From the NCBI RefSeq assembly GCF_021369635.1, contig NZ_JAJNBZ010000002.1:90926-154925 (forward strand): a stretch of 64,000 bases of DNA, written 5' to 3'. The translations under genes were made by a program, and so were the position numbers. The stretch is from Paenibacillus profundus. GTDB taxonomy: Bacteria > Bacillota > Bacilli > Paenibacillales > Paenibacillaceae. This document shows, piece by piece, positions 1 to 10,450 of this stretch. Position 1 is the stretch's first letter, and every line of letters starts with the position of its first letter. The notes under the pieces were generated by a model. That model worked only from the letters and a program-made list of their open reading frames with translations. It made no database searches and was not told the DNA's origin.

Positions 1-1253
1 TATTGAATGTCAGCGCGCGCATCGTGCTCTTGGATGCTGCCGAGCAAATATTGATGCAGCGTATGCTGCTCCATCTTGTCCCGATAGCGGCTCAGGCTGC
101 TCTCGAGCTGCTGGTTCTCGCGTATCATCGCTTCGATGGCCCGGTGCACCTGATCCATTTCATTGCATCTTTCCTGTCCTGCTGGCTGATCTGACGAGCG
201 GAGCGGCTGAATGGCCTGGGTCAGCTTGCGGACCGGACGGTACAAGTTAGATGCTGCGCGCAGAGACAGGAATGCGGCGATGGCGACGAAGCTTAACGAA
301 ATGCCGATGGTTAGCCATTGCACCTGATTCGCGCTTCGGTTCAGCTCGTCTTCCGAGATCGCCGATATGTAGTACCAATCCTGATTCCGGGAAGGCAGAA
401 CGCTTAGGACGGAGGAGACTCCATTCAGCCGGGTGCGAATCTGTGCCAGCGGCTCGGCGTTCTTGATCTGCTCTAAGTTGTCGAGATTGATCGCTCTGCC
501 GATCTGCCTGCGATCGGTATCCAGAATGATCTGACCGTGCCCGTTCACCACGAAGAGGGAGAGTGTGGAATAGCTATTCTTCGCTGACATCTGATTGCCG
601 AGCGTGTCGGCATCGAGGTAGGCAATAATGGCACCTGTAATCGATTTCTTCTCGGTAGAATCCTCGGCTACGGGCCGGATTAATGTCAGTACGTTCCGGT
701 CAATGCGCTTGTTGGCTGGAATGCTGGTGCGCGTATCGATCCACACGCCTTGCAGTGAGATGTGCCTGGCCATATCCAGCGCGAGCGGGTCGCGGAACTC
801 TTCCTCGCTCAGCAAGTGATTATCCGAGGTCAGAATGCGTGCAGACTGGAAGGAATAAAAATCGAGCTCGATGACATGCTCCATGCCGCTGCGGATGTTA
901 ACGAGCACGTTCTGAAGCTGGCGCACCACTTCAGGATGGCGCGCGGACAGTTCTTTCATCGCGAATTGAGCTAGAATGCCGGGATAGGCACGTTTATCGG
1001 AATACGTATATTGAAGCAGGAGTTCATCAATTTTTTTGATCTGATCGTTCATCTTGCTCTGGGCATGCTGGAGCAAAGTCGTATTATATAGAGTGGCTTG
1101 TTCCCGTATTGTAGAAGTCAGGACGTTAGAAATGGTCAGCCCCAACACAAGCACGGGGATGGTCGCCAGCAGCAGCATGGAAATAAGCATCTTTTGCTTG
1201 TGATAGACAGGACGCAGCAGATGGGAGACTTTTTTGGTCATGGCAGCAAGCAA
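1..1253 (-). CDS. AraC-type membrane-anchored transcriptional regulator, N-terminal part (runs off the window)
   Basis: Reading the minus strand gives an open frame of about 417 codons with no stop before the window edge. It begins with a basic stretch and a membrane segment (about residues 20-42), followed by a large extracellular Cache-like sensor region. A second membrane segment lies near residues 285-305, then YRPVRKL, a coiled linker, and QYLLGSIQE. That last pattern is typical of the big Paenibacillus AraC regulators that put a sensor ahead of a C-terminal HTH; a YesM-type kinase is less likely but the C-terminus is not visible. I chose TTG at 1253 because an AGGAGGGG box sits about 7 bases upstream; ATG at 1241 is the alternative. 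It diverges from the heparinase-like gene, which it may control. Confidence 0.72.
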   Translation of the reverse strand, partial: MLAAMTKKVSHLLRPVYHKQKMLISMLLLATIPVLVLGLTISNVLTSTIREQATLYNTTLLQHAQSKMNDQIKKIDELLLQYTYSDKRAYPGILAQFAMKELSARHPEVVRQLQNVLVNIRSGMEHVIELDFYSFQSARILTSDNHLLSEEEFRDPLALDMARHISLQGVWIDTRTSIPANKRIDRNVLTLIRPVAEDSTEKKSITGAIIAYLDADTLGNQMSAKNSYSTLSLFVVNGHGQIILDTDRRQIGRAINLDNLEQIKNAEPLAQIRTRLNGVSSVLSVLPSRNQDWYYISAISEDELNRSANQVQWLTIGISLSFVAIAAFLSLRAASNLYRPVRKLTQAIQPLRSSDQPAGQERCNEMDQVHRAIEAMIRENQQLESSLSRYRDKMEQHTLHQYLLGSIQEHDARADIQ

Positions 1254-1317
1254 CGTACGGCCCCTCCTAACATGATCTTAAGATATTGGGGTGAAACATG
1301 CTCTAGTATAGCATAAA

Positions 1318-1331
1318 TGTAAGCGCTTGCG
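1318..1331 (+). promoter_or_regulatory. cre-like catabolite-responsive element
   Basis: TGTAAGCGCTTGCG matches the CcpA consensus TGWAANCGNTNWCA at all but two positions and has a GCGC core. It lies between the divergent AraC-type regulator and the heparinase-like gene, so carbon catabolite control of polysaccharide use is plausible. Assignment is by pattern only. Confidence 0.5.
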
Positions 1332-1377
1332 TTAAATTCCAAAGCAATTCAGAAAGAGAAAAATGGGAGGATTGTAT

Positions 1378-3267
1378 ATGCTGATAGAACGGTATAGTCT
1401 GGACCTGTTGCAAGAGAAGCTGATTCCATCCTATGCATATGAGCCGTTTCCCAAGGCTGCACGCCGGGAGAGCTGGCTGCGGCTAGCGGATGATATACGG
1501 GCGTTCTGGATAGCGCAAGGGGAGACTTATCTTCATGCGGAGTGGCCCGTGCTGCCGGCCTCATTGTATATGGATTATGTGCGGACAGGCAACTGCACAC
1601 GATACCAGGAGGCCTACTTTGCGCGCCGTAAGGCGCTGGTCCGCCTCGTCTTGGCCGAGAGCATGGAATACAATGGACGCTTTCTCGACGATATCGTGAA
1701 CGGCATCTGGGCGGTATGCGAGGAGAGCACCTGGTGCTGGCCGGCCCATTTAAGCGATATTAGCCGCAAAGAGGTCTACTCGCTTCCTGATATCGATGAG
1801 CCGGTCATCGATTTGGGTGCGGGAGAGACGGCTGCGTTGGTAGCTTGGTCGTACTACTTGCTGGGAGAAGCGTTGGATGCGCATTGTCCGCAGCTAGGGA
1901 AGCGTGTGCGCCGGGAGCTTCATGTGCGCATTCTGGACTCGTACGAGCGGGAGGATAATTACTGGTGGATGTCTTTCCAGCCTGATATGCTCGTAAACAA
2001 TTGGAATCCTTGGTGCAATTCCAACTGTTTGGCTGTTCTGCTGCTTATCGAGGAGGACGAGCGGCGCCGCGTCTCCTTGGTTCACAAGTCGCTTCGCAGC
2101 TTGGACCGCTTTATCGCTTCCTATAAAGAGGACGGGGGATGCGATGAAGGGCCAGCTTATTGGGGGCGTGCTGCTGCATCGCTGTATGATGCTTTGCAAT
2201 TGTTGCATAGCGCCACGGACGGAGCAGTATCGGTGTTCGATGACACTAAAATTCGGAACATGGCAAAATACATCCTTCATATGCACATCGGAGGCGAGGC
2301 GTATGTGAATTTTGCAGATTCGGCTGCCAAGCTTTCTGTACCCGCCGGATTAATCGCCCAATTCGGACATGTGATCGGGGATGCGCAGCTGCAGGCATTC
2401 GGGCTGCACGCATATCGGCAGCAGCATGAATACCGTCACTGGGAAGGAGAAGAGATTCCTAGTTTGCAGCGTATGCTGTCTGAGCTCTTCTCGATGCCGG
2501 AAGCGGATGAGCTTGAATCGGAGCTGGAGCTGCCGCTTGATATATGGCTGGCTGGCGTAGAAGTGATGGTCGCGCGGGAGCGGGGCGGCGCTCAGGGCTG
2601 GTTCCTTGCCGCCAAGGGCGGTCATAACGGAGAAAGCCATAACCATAACGATATCGGCAGCTTCATCGTATATGCGGACGGCAGCCCGCTATGGATTGAT
2701 GCAGGGGTCGGCACGTATACAGCGAAGACGTTCAGCCCGGAGCGCTATTCGATCTGGACGATGCAGTCCGGCTATCATAATGTTCCGGCAGTGAACGGAA
2801 TAGAGCAAGCGGATGGTGGTCAATATCGCACGCGTAAAGTTTGTCATGAGGCAGACGGCGTGGTATCCCGGCTTACTGTGGACATTGCTCCGGCCTATCC
2901 GGCCGATTCCGGCATACGTCAATGGACACGAACGTACACGTTGCAGCGGGAGGCGGACGCCCCGTCCCGCATCATTCTGGAAGAGGTGGTGCAGCTCGCG
3001 GAGCCAAGTCAGAACGTGGTGCTGAACTGGATGTGTGCTTATGAACCGCACGTTCATCGCAGCGTCATTGCGCTGCAAGATGAAGCGGGCGGAGTGAAGG
3101 CGCACATGTCGTATGACGAGACGATGTGGGATATCCAGGTGGAGACGATTGCATTGGAAGACGAGAAGCTGCGTGCCGCTTGGGGCGACTCGCTCTATCG
3201 TCTGAGCATGACCGCGCGATGTCCGGTGCAATCAGAGCGCTGGCAGTTTGTGCTGGAAAGGGGATAG
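1378..3267 (+). CDS. Heparinase II/III family protein (polysaccharide lyase-like)
   Basis: The 629-residue product has an N-terminal alpha-helical toroid-like half with many aromatic residues. Its C-terminal beta region contains GGHNGESHNHNDIGSF and DAGVGTY, the signature of the heparinase II/III C-terminal domain (PF07940 type). Such enzymes cleave uronic-acid polysaccharides by beta-elimination, and the His/Asn-rich stretch carries catalytic and metal-near residues in the family. No signal peptide is visible, so it probably acts on imported oligosaccharides. ATG 1378 is chosen over ATG 1363 because the latter overlaps the GGGAGG ribosome binding site (1365-1370). It is divergent from the AraC-type sensor regulator. 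The exact substrate cannot be told from sequence. Confidence 0.8.
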   Translation: MLIERYSLDLLQEKLIPSYAYEPFPKAARRESWLRLADDIRAFWIAQGETYLHAEWPVLPASLYMDYVRTGNCTRYQEAYFARRKALVRLVLAESMEYNGRFLDDIVNGIWAVCEESTWCWPAHLSDISRKEVYSLPDIDEPVIDLGAGETAALVAWSYYLLGEALDAHCPQLGKRVRRELHVRILDSYEREDNYWWMSFQPDMLVNNWNPWCNSNCLAVLLLIEEDERRRVSLVHKSLRSLDRFIASYKEDGGCDEGPAYWGRAAASLYDALQLLHSATDGAVSVFDDTKIRNMAKYILHMHIGGEAYVNFADSAAKLSVPAGLIAQFGHVIGDAQLQAFGLHAYRQQHEYRHWEGEEIPSLQRMLSELFSMPEADELESELELPLDIWLAGVEVMVARERGGAQGWFLAAKGGHNGESHNHNDIGSFIVYADGSPLWIDAGVGTYTAKTFSPERYSIWTMQSGYHNVPAVNGIEQADGGQYRTRKVCHEADGVVSRLTVDIAPAYPADSGIRQWTRTYTLQREADAPSRIILEEVVQLAEPSQNVVLNWMCAYEPHVHRSVIALQDEAGGVKAHMSYDETMWDIQVETIALEDEKLRAAWGDSLYRLSMTARCPVQSERWQFVLERG

Positions 3268-3309
3268 AGGAGAAAGGAAGAAGAGTTGGTGAAGAAGTCG
3301 GCATAGTCC

Positions 3310-3560
3310 TGCCTGCTTGCCTCACTTCATTGGATTTTGTGCAATAGAACCGGCGTGTATGCCTTTTACGGCAGGTTCTATTGGATTTTATACAGTGCTT
3401 TGGCACTTTTTCTACATCAGTTGAGGAAAATAGCCCAATTCACTGGACATAATCCAGTCTACAGGCCGTTGAGCGACCGAAACCTTATATTCTATTGTAC
3501 ATTTTCCAATGGGCTAACTTCGACACCGGCCTACCTTGCAGCTACCTATATAGTTGTAGT
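3310..3560 (+). repeat. Structured non-coding element between genes
   Basis: This gene-free stretch has an inverted repeat AATAGAACC/GGTTCTATT (3343-3351 and 3374-3382). The phrase ATTGGATTTT occurs twice beside it, followed by a second small hairpin ACTGGA/TCCAGT (about 3439-3456) and then TTTTCCAATGG. The motifs CACTGGA..ATCCAG and TTTTCCAATGG recur in the repeats at the end of the window (62.9-64 kb), so it may be a distant member of the same family. An open frame through it (3337-3618) shows no domain and no ribosome binding site. Confidence 0.4.
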
Positions 3561-3921
3561 GAAAATACGGAAAGGAGCGGAGCTTACGCTTTGCAATAAG
3601 TCATGCTTAAGCCTATGAACTGTAAAATTACATCTACAGCTACTTTTTCGTGATAATAATGAAAAATAGATGTCTACATGCGGCCAGTACAATAAAGGAG
3701 CTGAAATACTCGGTGGGCTTGTGTTGCATAGCAGCGATGATGGGCGCGTAAGGCGTGAAGGAGATATGCTGTTGCAGTGAGTGTCCCGGAAGAGCGGTAT
3801 AAAATGAAAAAAACACCCTTCTCCGTCCCCCTATGCGTAAGGAGAGGATCAAGATGCTTTCGACTTTATGTAGCCTATATACGTACGAGTGCTTCATATT
3901 AAGGCACCAACAAGATACTAT

Positions 3922-3996
3922 TGGCGCGCCCGCAAGGAATCGAACCTTGATCTCAGGCTCCGGAGGCCTACGTCATATCCATTGGACCACGGGCGC
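3922..3996 (-). tRNA. tRNA-Arg (anticodon CCG)
   Basis: The minus strand folds as a full cloverleaf. The acceptor stem is GCGCCCG/CGGGCGC, the anticodon stem TAGGC/GCCTG encloses the loop CTCCGGA with anticodon CCG, and the T-arm contains GGTTCGATTCC. The 3' CCA is encoded (3922-3924). It stands alone, with no other tRNA nearby. Confidence 0.95.
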
Positions 3997-4050
3997 ATTT
4001 GTATAAAAGGTGCAAGAGTTATTATAAAACAACTATGTGTGAATTGCAAG

Positions 4051-4156
4051 TAGAGGTTGTTCAAAAAGCTCCCTTTTGACCATTAAGGAATGTTTATGCT
4101 CCATGAAGCGATAAAGTGAAAGCAAACATTCCTTATGGCGATATAACCAACCTCTA
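4051..4156. repeat. Imperfect palindrome downstream of yvdR (MITE fragment or terminator)
   Basis: Outer arms TAGAGGTTG and CAACCTCTA enclose inner arms TAAGGAATGTTT (4084-4095) and AAACATTCCTTA (4124-4135). The left part contains TGTTCAAAAAGCTCCCTTTTGA, nearly the same as the left end of the element at 4889-5056. It lies just past the end of yvdR on the minus strand, so it may also act as a transcript end. Confidence 0.5.
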
Positions 4157-4184
4157 TACCCGTTCGGCCCGGTGTGACTAGTAA

Positions 4185-4499
4185 TTAAGTCGTGAGGCGA
4201 AGACCGATAATTCCGACGACTATGAGTCCTAAATAAACGAATTGCGTCCGGCTGTATTTCTCCTTGAACCAGAACAAGCTGACCAGCGTAATGCCGACCG
4301 CGCCGACGCCGGCCCATACTGCGTAAGCCACTCCGGACGGGATAACGGACATGGCGTGCGTGAGCAGCCAGATGGAAGCGGCCAGTCCGAGAGTGATGAT
4401 GACTAATGGAGTTTTTTTCTTGAATCCATCTACATATTTCATGGCAATGACCGCAATAATTTCTTCAAATCCCGACAGTATCAAATATAACCAAGCCAT
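4185..4499 (-). CDS. yvdR: Small multidrug resistance (SMR) efflux subunit, YvdR type
   Basis: The 104-residue protein has four predicted membrane helices. It starts MAWLYLILSGFEEIIAV, with an acidic pair (EE) in helix 1 where SMR proteins carry the proton/substrate-coupling glutamate. The conserved SGVAYAVWAGVGAVG lies in helix 3. Its start overlaps the stop of the neighbouring SMR gene by one base (TAATG), so the two are translationally coupled and probably form a hetero-oligomer in the membrane. Order TetR-SMR-SMR matches the yvdT-yvdS-yvdR cluster of Bacillus. The substrate is unknown; paired SMRs export cationic drugs or guanidinium-like compounds. Confidence 0.82.
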   Translation of the reverse strand: MAWLYLILSGFEEIIAVIAMKYVDGFKKKTPLVIITLGLAASIWLLTHAMSVIPSGVAYAVWAGVGAVGITLVSLFWFKEKYSRTQFVYLGLIVVGIIGLRLTT

Positions 4500-4834
4500 T
4501 ATGCGCCTTCCTTTCCATTCTTCTCTTCATTGGGAGTAGCCATCTTCATGCCGACGATGCCCCCGAGCAGAATGAGTAAGAACATAATTTGCAGGGCGTT
4601 GAAATCTTCACCTAAGTAAATCCCTGTTACATAGGTGCCTATCGTTCCGATGCCGACAAACACTGTATAGGCGATTGCGACGTTAAGTTTCTTGTACGAT
4701 TGGATGAGCATTAAATAGCTCACGGTAATCAAGGTGATGACGATGATCCATTCCCAAGTGTGGGTTGCATACTTCAGACCGGACGCCCAAATGATTTCTA
4801 GTATCGCAGAACCAAGCACGAGTAGCCAAGCCAC
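4499..4834 (-). CDS. yvdS: Small multidrug resistance (SMR) efflux subunit, YvdS type
   Basis: This 111-residue partner SMR protein has helix 1 with VLGSAILEIIWASGLKYA, the classic SMR motif with the essential Glu, and IAYTVFVGIGTIGTYV in helix 3. It ends in a short charged tail. I chose the GTG at 4834 because AGGAGGT sits 7 bases upstream; the longer TTG start at 4861 would contain that ribosome binding site. It is the first SMR gene of the pair, and the MITE-like repeat separates it from the TetR gene upstream. Confidence 0.82.
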   Translation of the reverse strand: MAWLLVLGSAILEIIWASGLKYATHTWEWIIVITLITVSYLMLIQSYKKLNVAIAYTVFVGIGTIGTYVTGIYLGEDFNALQIMFLLILLGGIVGMKMATPNEEKNGKEGA

Positions 4835-4888
4835 GTATATTACCTCCTGTATTTGTGTCAATCCGGATGATTAGTGTGAACGAAGTTG

Positions 4889-5056
4889 TGTTCAAAAAGC
4901 CCCCTTTTGATCACGATGCATCCCAAGATGTGATTCGACATCGAATCTTGCATTCACTCTCGAAGTCCGGTGCTCATGTAGTCTCGCCTACATTGCGCTC
5001 CTCCTTCTTCGAGTTCTTGTAATCTTCTCGGTGCTGAAAAGTGGCCCTTTTGAACA
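4889..5056. repeat. MITE-like element with about 22 bp terminal inverted repeats
   Basis: The left end TGTTCAAAAAGCCCCCTTTTGA (22 bases) and the inverted right end, which begins TGTTCAAAAGGGCCACTTTT, match at about 18 of 22 positions. They flank about 125 bp with no coding capacity. The element sits between the TetR gene and yvdS, inside what would otherwise be one operon. A second copy of the left end occurs at 4058-4079. Confidence 0.6.
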
Positions 5057-5080
5057 CGCATTAAACATGACAGCCGTTAG

Positions 5081-5680
5081 TTATTTCAAGGAGCGCTGTA
5101 TAAAGGAGAACAGTTCATCCTTCAACGGCTGCGGGTCCACACGGCCTTGTTGAATATCTACGAAAAAGTAGGTTTCCGCCGTCTGCTCGATCATATTAAT
5201 GATCATGCGCACGACGGACTTGCTATCGGACTGCAGAGACACCTCCCCATGATGCCGCGCTGCCGCAAGCTGCTCCGCAAACCAGTCATAATAAGGCTGG
5301 TAGATGGCTTCCCACTTCGGAAAGGAATGATGGAGCGCGAGACCGGAGTAGCACAAGAGAATGACCTCCTTGTACTTGGACGTCATGTCAAAGGACGCGT
5401 CGATGACCGCCTTTAATTTATCCCAGAAACTATCCAGTGGTTCGGCTTCTGTCTGTACCAGCGACAACAAATGCTCAAGTATATGCTCAGCTACGGCCGG
5501 AACGATATCATTCTTCGACGGGAAATAGATATAGAAGGTTCCTTGTGCGACGCCTGCCTGTTTCACGATGTCACCGACGGAAGTCTTCTGAAAGCCCTTT
5601 TCGGAAATAAGTGCGATTGCGGATTGCAGCAGCGCTTCGTATTTTGCTTCTTTCTTATAATTCACGTATACACCGCCCAT
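5081..5680 (-). CDS. yvdT: TetR-family repressor, YvdT type, probable regulator of the SMR pair
   Basis: The 199-residue protein has an N-terminal TetR HTH (residues about 10-55) with SVGDIVKQAGVAQGTFYIYFPSKNDI, and a helical ligand-binding C-terminus. It lies upstream of and codirectional with the two SMR efflux genes, the arrangement of yvdT-yvdS-yvdR. A perfect dyad AATGAC-N5-GTCATT immediately upstream (5689-5705) is a likely autoregulatory operator. Neither ATG 5680 nor GTG 5665 has a strong ribosome binding site, so the start is uncertain by five residues. Confidence 0.8.
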   Translation of the reverse strand: MGGVYVNYKKEAKYEALLQSAIALISEKGFQKTSVGDIVKQAGVAQGTFYIYFPSKNDIVPAVAEHILEHLLSLVQTEAEPLDSFWDKLKAVIDASFDMTSKYKEVILLCYSGLALHHSFPKWEAIYQPYYDWFAEQLAAARHHGEVSLQSDSKSVVRMIINMIEQTAETYFFVDIQQGRVDPQPLKDELFSFIQRSLK

Positions 5681-5688
5681 CTTTCAAA

Positions 5689-5705
5689 AATGACTGACTG
5701 TCATT
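5689..5705 (-). promoter_or_regulatory. Putative TetR (YvdT) operator
   Basis: A perfect inverted repeat AATGAC-TGACT-GTCATT sits 9 bases upstream of the TetR start codon, where an autorepressor would bind. No other gene starts nearby on this strand. Confidence 0.6.
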
Positions 5706-5924
5706 CATTTTAAAATATGCGAAATAAAAAGTAAAGCAGGAATAAGTCATTGTGTGCTATCCAAAACTAAATTATAAAAACTAAATTATAAAAAAATGAA
5801 ATAAATTTGTCGTTTTGACACAGAAAAACGGTTAAGTAAGTCTTAGGCGCCTTCGTCCCTGAAAGCTAAGATGTAAAGCTATGAATAAGTTTCACGATGC
5901 TTGTACATTCTAGATGCGGGATAC

Positions 5925-5953
5925 TTGCAAGATGCACAATTATTCGGTAGAAT
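5925..5953 (+). promoter_or_regulatory. Sigma-A promoter of the cggR-glycolytic operon
   Basis: TTGCAA (5925-5930), a 17 bp spacer and TAGAAT (5948-5953) make a good vegetative promoter. The expected start of transcription falls at the first half of the CggR operator. Confidence 0.7.
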
Positions 5954-5958
5954 AGTGG

Positions 5959-5994
5959 TGGGACAAAAAATGTTGCGATGGGACGTTTTGAGTC
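5959..5994 (+). promoter_or_regulatory. CggR operator (two direct half-sites)
   Basis: The sequence reads TGGGAC-N6-TGTT-N4-TGGGAC-N6-AGTC. This matches the known CggR operator layout CGGGAC-N6-TGTC-N4-CGGGAC-N6-TGTC in spacing and in most bases. It begins about 5 bases after the -10 box and precedes cggR by 30 bases, so repression would block the transcript start. It supports both the cggR assignment and fructose-1,6-bisphosphate-controlled expression of the operon. Confidence 0.82.
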
Positions 5995-6023
5995 CAATGG
6001 TTGGGAGATCAGGAGTGGAGAGA

Positions 6024-7079
6024 ATGCGTGATTGGTTAGAGATACAGAAACGACTTCTGCCCGAACTCATTGAACTGTTGAAGAAGCGTTACACCATCCT
6101 GCATCAAATCATGTTGTCCGAAAGCATCGGAAGAAGAACGCTGGCGACATCATTGCAGATGACCGAGCGTGTGCTTCGTGCCGAAACCGACCTCTTGAAG
6201 GCGCAGGGCCTGATTGAAACGGATAGCACGGGTATGCGAATCAGTGAAGAGGGACGGCAACTTGTTCAACAACTGGAGCCCTTCATGGGCGAGCTGCTCG
6301 GTATGCGTCAGCTAGAGGAAAGTATCCGCCAAGCATTCGGTTTGAAGCAGGTTATTGTCGTACCAGGCAATTCGGATGTATCAGCTGCCGTGAAGCAAGA
6401 GTTGGGCCAAGCGGCGTGCAAAGCGCTCAACAGCGCTATGGGCAAGGAAGATGTTGTCGCAGTAACCGGCGGCTCCACGTTGGCTGCTATGGCAGACCAA
6501 CTGACGAGTTCATCGCCGCTGAAAGGGATCTGGTTCGTTCCTGCGCGTGGAGGGCTTGGCGAGAGCTTAGAGCATCAAGCGAACACCATCGCTTCCACGA
6601 TGGCAAAGCGTCTAGGCGCACAGTATCGATTACTGCACGTGCCAGATTTGCTGAGTGAAGAAGCGTACCAGTCATTGAAGCAAGAGCCGAATATCCAAGA
6701 TATATTGCAGGTCATCCGTCAAGCGCGCATCGTCGTGCACGGAATCGGCGATGCCTTGGTGATGGCGAAGCGGCGCAGTGTGGACGATGCCACTGTGCAG
6801 CAGCTAGTGCAAGCGGGAGCGCTCGCCGAAGCGTTCGGATACTATTTTGACCGAGACGGGCGTGTCGTTCATACGATGCTTACATTAGGCTTGCGTCTAG
6901 AAGATATTTCCCGCACCGAGGTCGTCATTGCTGTCGCCGGGGGCAAGAGCAAGGGTGAGGCGATTACCGCAGTCTTGCGCTCAGGCCATGAAGATATTCT
7001 TGTCATCGACGAAGCGGCAGCAGAAGAAGTTGTGAACCAATGTGGTCTCGATGTGCCTTCGGGCCGTCTTGAGCAATAA
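6024..7079 (+). CDS. cggR: Central glycolytic genes regulator CggR (SorC family)
   Basis: The 351-residue repressor opens with RDWLEIQKRLLPELIELLKKRY and an HTH around SIGRRTLATSLQMTERVLR. The SorC sugar-binding domain follows from about residue 90, with VTGGSTLAAMA and GIGDA loops that bind phosphorylated sugars. In Bacillus, fructose-1,6-bisphosphate releases CggR from DNA. It is the first gene of the glycolytic operon, 36 bases ahead of gap. ATG 6024 is chosen because AGGAGTGG lies just upstream and the homologous N-terminus begins there; a longer in-frame extension from 5901 would run through the operator and promoter. Confidence 0.93.
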   Translation: MRDWLEIQKRLLPELIELLKKRYTILHQIMLSESIGRRTLATSLQMTERVLRAETDLLKAQGLIETDSTGMRISEEGRQLVQQLEPFMGELLGMRQLEESIRQAFGLKQVIVVPGNSDVSAAVKQELGQAACKALNSAMGKEDVVAVTGGSTLAAMADQLTSSSPLKGIWFVPARGGLGESLEHQANTIASTMAKRLGAQYRLLHVPDLLSEEAYQSLKQEPNIQDILQVIRQARIVVHGIGDALVMAKRRSVDDATVQQLVQAGALAEAFGYYFDRDGRVVHTMLTLGLRLEDISRTEVVIAVAGGKSKGEAITAVLRSGHEDILVIDEAAAEEVVNQCGLDVPSGRLEQ

Positions 7080-8120
<1,041 letters not shown>

Positions 8121-8135
8121 TTATATAGCTTGACA

Positions 8136-8172
8136 ATCAAAGAGGAGTAACCGTTGCGGTCTCCTCTTTGAT
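8136..8172 (+). other. Long perfect hairpin after gap
   Basis: ATCAAAGAGGAG and CTCCTCTTTGAT pair perfectly over 12 bp around a 13-base loop. No T-tract follows, so it is more likely an mRNA 3'-end stabiliser, processing boundary or partial attenuator than a full terminator. Between it and pgk (8173-8435) I see no gene; the stretch is AT-rich leader with AGGAGG near 8421. Confidence 0.6.
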
Positions 8173-8435
8173 CCATAAGCAAGGCATGTCGAGAACCGAT
8201 ACGGAATATTACATCGCCATAGTCATAGCGAAGCCTGTCATTATGCGATGATAACGAATTTTTATTATAGATAGAACCGATTGATACAGAATCATACACA
8301 TATCGAACACCGTAATGTAAATACAGATGATATAGAGAAAGAATGATGGAACCATACAGAATAACAGAACCTGATAACGATTCTTTCTAAGAGAGGCGTG
8401 AAGCGGTTCAAGCACACGATAGGAGGAACACGGGG

Positions 8436-9617
8436 ATGAACAAGAAAAGCGTACGTGATGTAGACGTAAAAGGTAAGCGCGTATTTATGCGGGTAGATTT
8501 CAACGTTCCATTGGAAGACGGAAAGATTACGGATGATACACGCATTCAAGAAACGCTGCCAACCATTAAATACTTGGTGGAGCAAGGTGCGAAAGTCATT
8601 CTGGCCAGCCATATGGGTCGTCCCAAAGGCGAAGTGGTTGATTCCATGCGCCTGACGCCTGCTGCGGCTCGCCTTGGCGAATTGCTCGGCAAATCAGTCA
8701 AGAAGCTCGATGAGTCGATTGGCGAGAACGTGAAGGCCGAGATTGCAAAAATGGAAAACGGCGACGTGATCGTATTGGAGAACGTGCGTTTCCACAAAGG
8801 CGAAGAGAAAAACGATCCAGAATTGGCGAAAGCATTCGCGGAGCTCGCGGATCTGTATGTGAATGACGCGTTCGGTGCAGCGCACCGTGCCCATGCGTCC
8901 ACAGAAGGTATCGCGCATCACTTGCCAGCCGTGTCCGGCCTGTTGATGGAGAAAGAATTGTCGGTATTGAGCAAAGCTTTGTCCAACCCGGAACGTCCGT
9001 TCACCGCTATCGTTGGCGGATCGAAAGTAAAAGACAAAATCGATGTTATCAACAAAATGCTGGAGATTGCTGATAACGTAATCATCGGCGGCGGCTTGAC
9101 GTATACGTTCTTCAAAGCGCAAGGTCACGAAATCGGCAAATCGTTGGTCGACAACGATAAGCTGGAGGTTGCGCTTGGCTTTATCGAGAAAGCAAAAGAG
9201 CTCGGCAAAAACTTGTACCTGCCCGTTGACATCGTCGTATCTGATGACTTCAGTGCAGATGCAAACACGCAAATCGTACCAGTCGACAGCATTCCTGCAG
9301 AATGGGAAGGCATTGACATCGGACCGAAGACGCGTGAAATTTTCGCTGACGTAATCAAGGACTCTAAGCTCATCGTATGGAACGGACCAATGGGCGTGTT
9401 CGAAATTGAGCCATTCTCTCACGGCACGCGTGCGGTAGCTGAAGCATGTGCGGAAACGCAAGGCTACACCATTATCGGCGGCGGCGACTCTGCAGCGGCA
9501 GTAGAGAAATTCAAGCTGAAAGACAAGATGGACCACATCTCCACAGGCGGCGGCGCTTCCCTTGAGTTCATGGAAGGCAAAGTATTGCCAGGTGTTGTGG
9601 CATTGAACGATAAGTAA
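8436..9617 (+). CDS. pgk: Phosphoglycerate kinase
   Basis: The 393-residue protein has the substrate-binding RVDFNVPL, the ASHMGRPKG loop, and the C-terminal nucleotide-site motifs WNGPMGVFE and GGGDSAAA. It transfers phosphate from 1,3-bisphosphoglycerate to ADP. An AGGAGG box lies about 9 bases before the ATG. It follows gap after an unusually long 315-base gap containing a strong hairpin, so gap and pgk levels may be set differently. Confidence 0.97.
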   Translation: MNKKSVRDVDVKGKRVFMRVDFNVPLEDGKITDDTRIQETLPTIKYLVEQGAKVILASHMGRPKGEVVDSMRLTPAAARLGELLGKSVKKLDESIGENVKAEIAKMENGDVIVLENVRFHKGEEKNDPELAKAFAELADLYVNDAFGAAHRAHASTEGIAHHLPAVSGLLMEKELSVLSKALSNPERPFTAIVGGSKVKDKIDVINKMLEIADNVIIGGGLTYTFFKAQGHEIGKSLVDNDKLEVALGFIEKAKELGKNLYLPVDIVVSDDFSADANTQIVPVDSIPAEWEGIDIGPKTREIFADVIKDSKLIVWNGPMGVFEIEPFSHGTRAVAEACAETQGYTIIGGGDSAAAVEKFKLKDKMDHISTGGGASLEFMEGKVLPGVVALNDK

Positions 9618-9652
9618 TCGTAAGCAGTTAGCAACTAAACAAGTAAGCGACA

Positions 9653-10449
<797 letters not shown>

Positions 10450-10450
10450 A

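Noticed and set aside
3337..3897. Small frames of 93 (plus) and 85 (minus) residues after the heparinase-like gene
   Set aside because: No ribosome binding site or domain; they overlap palindromic non-coding sequence.
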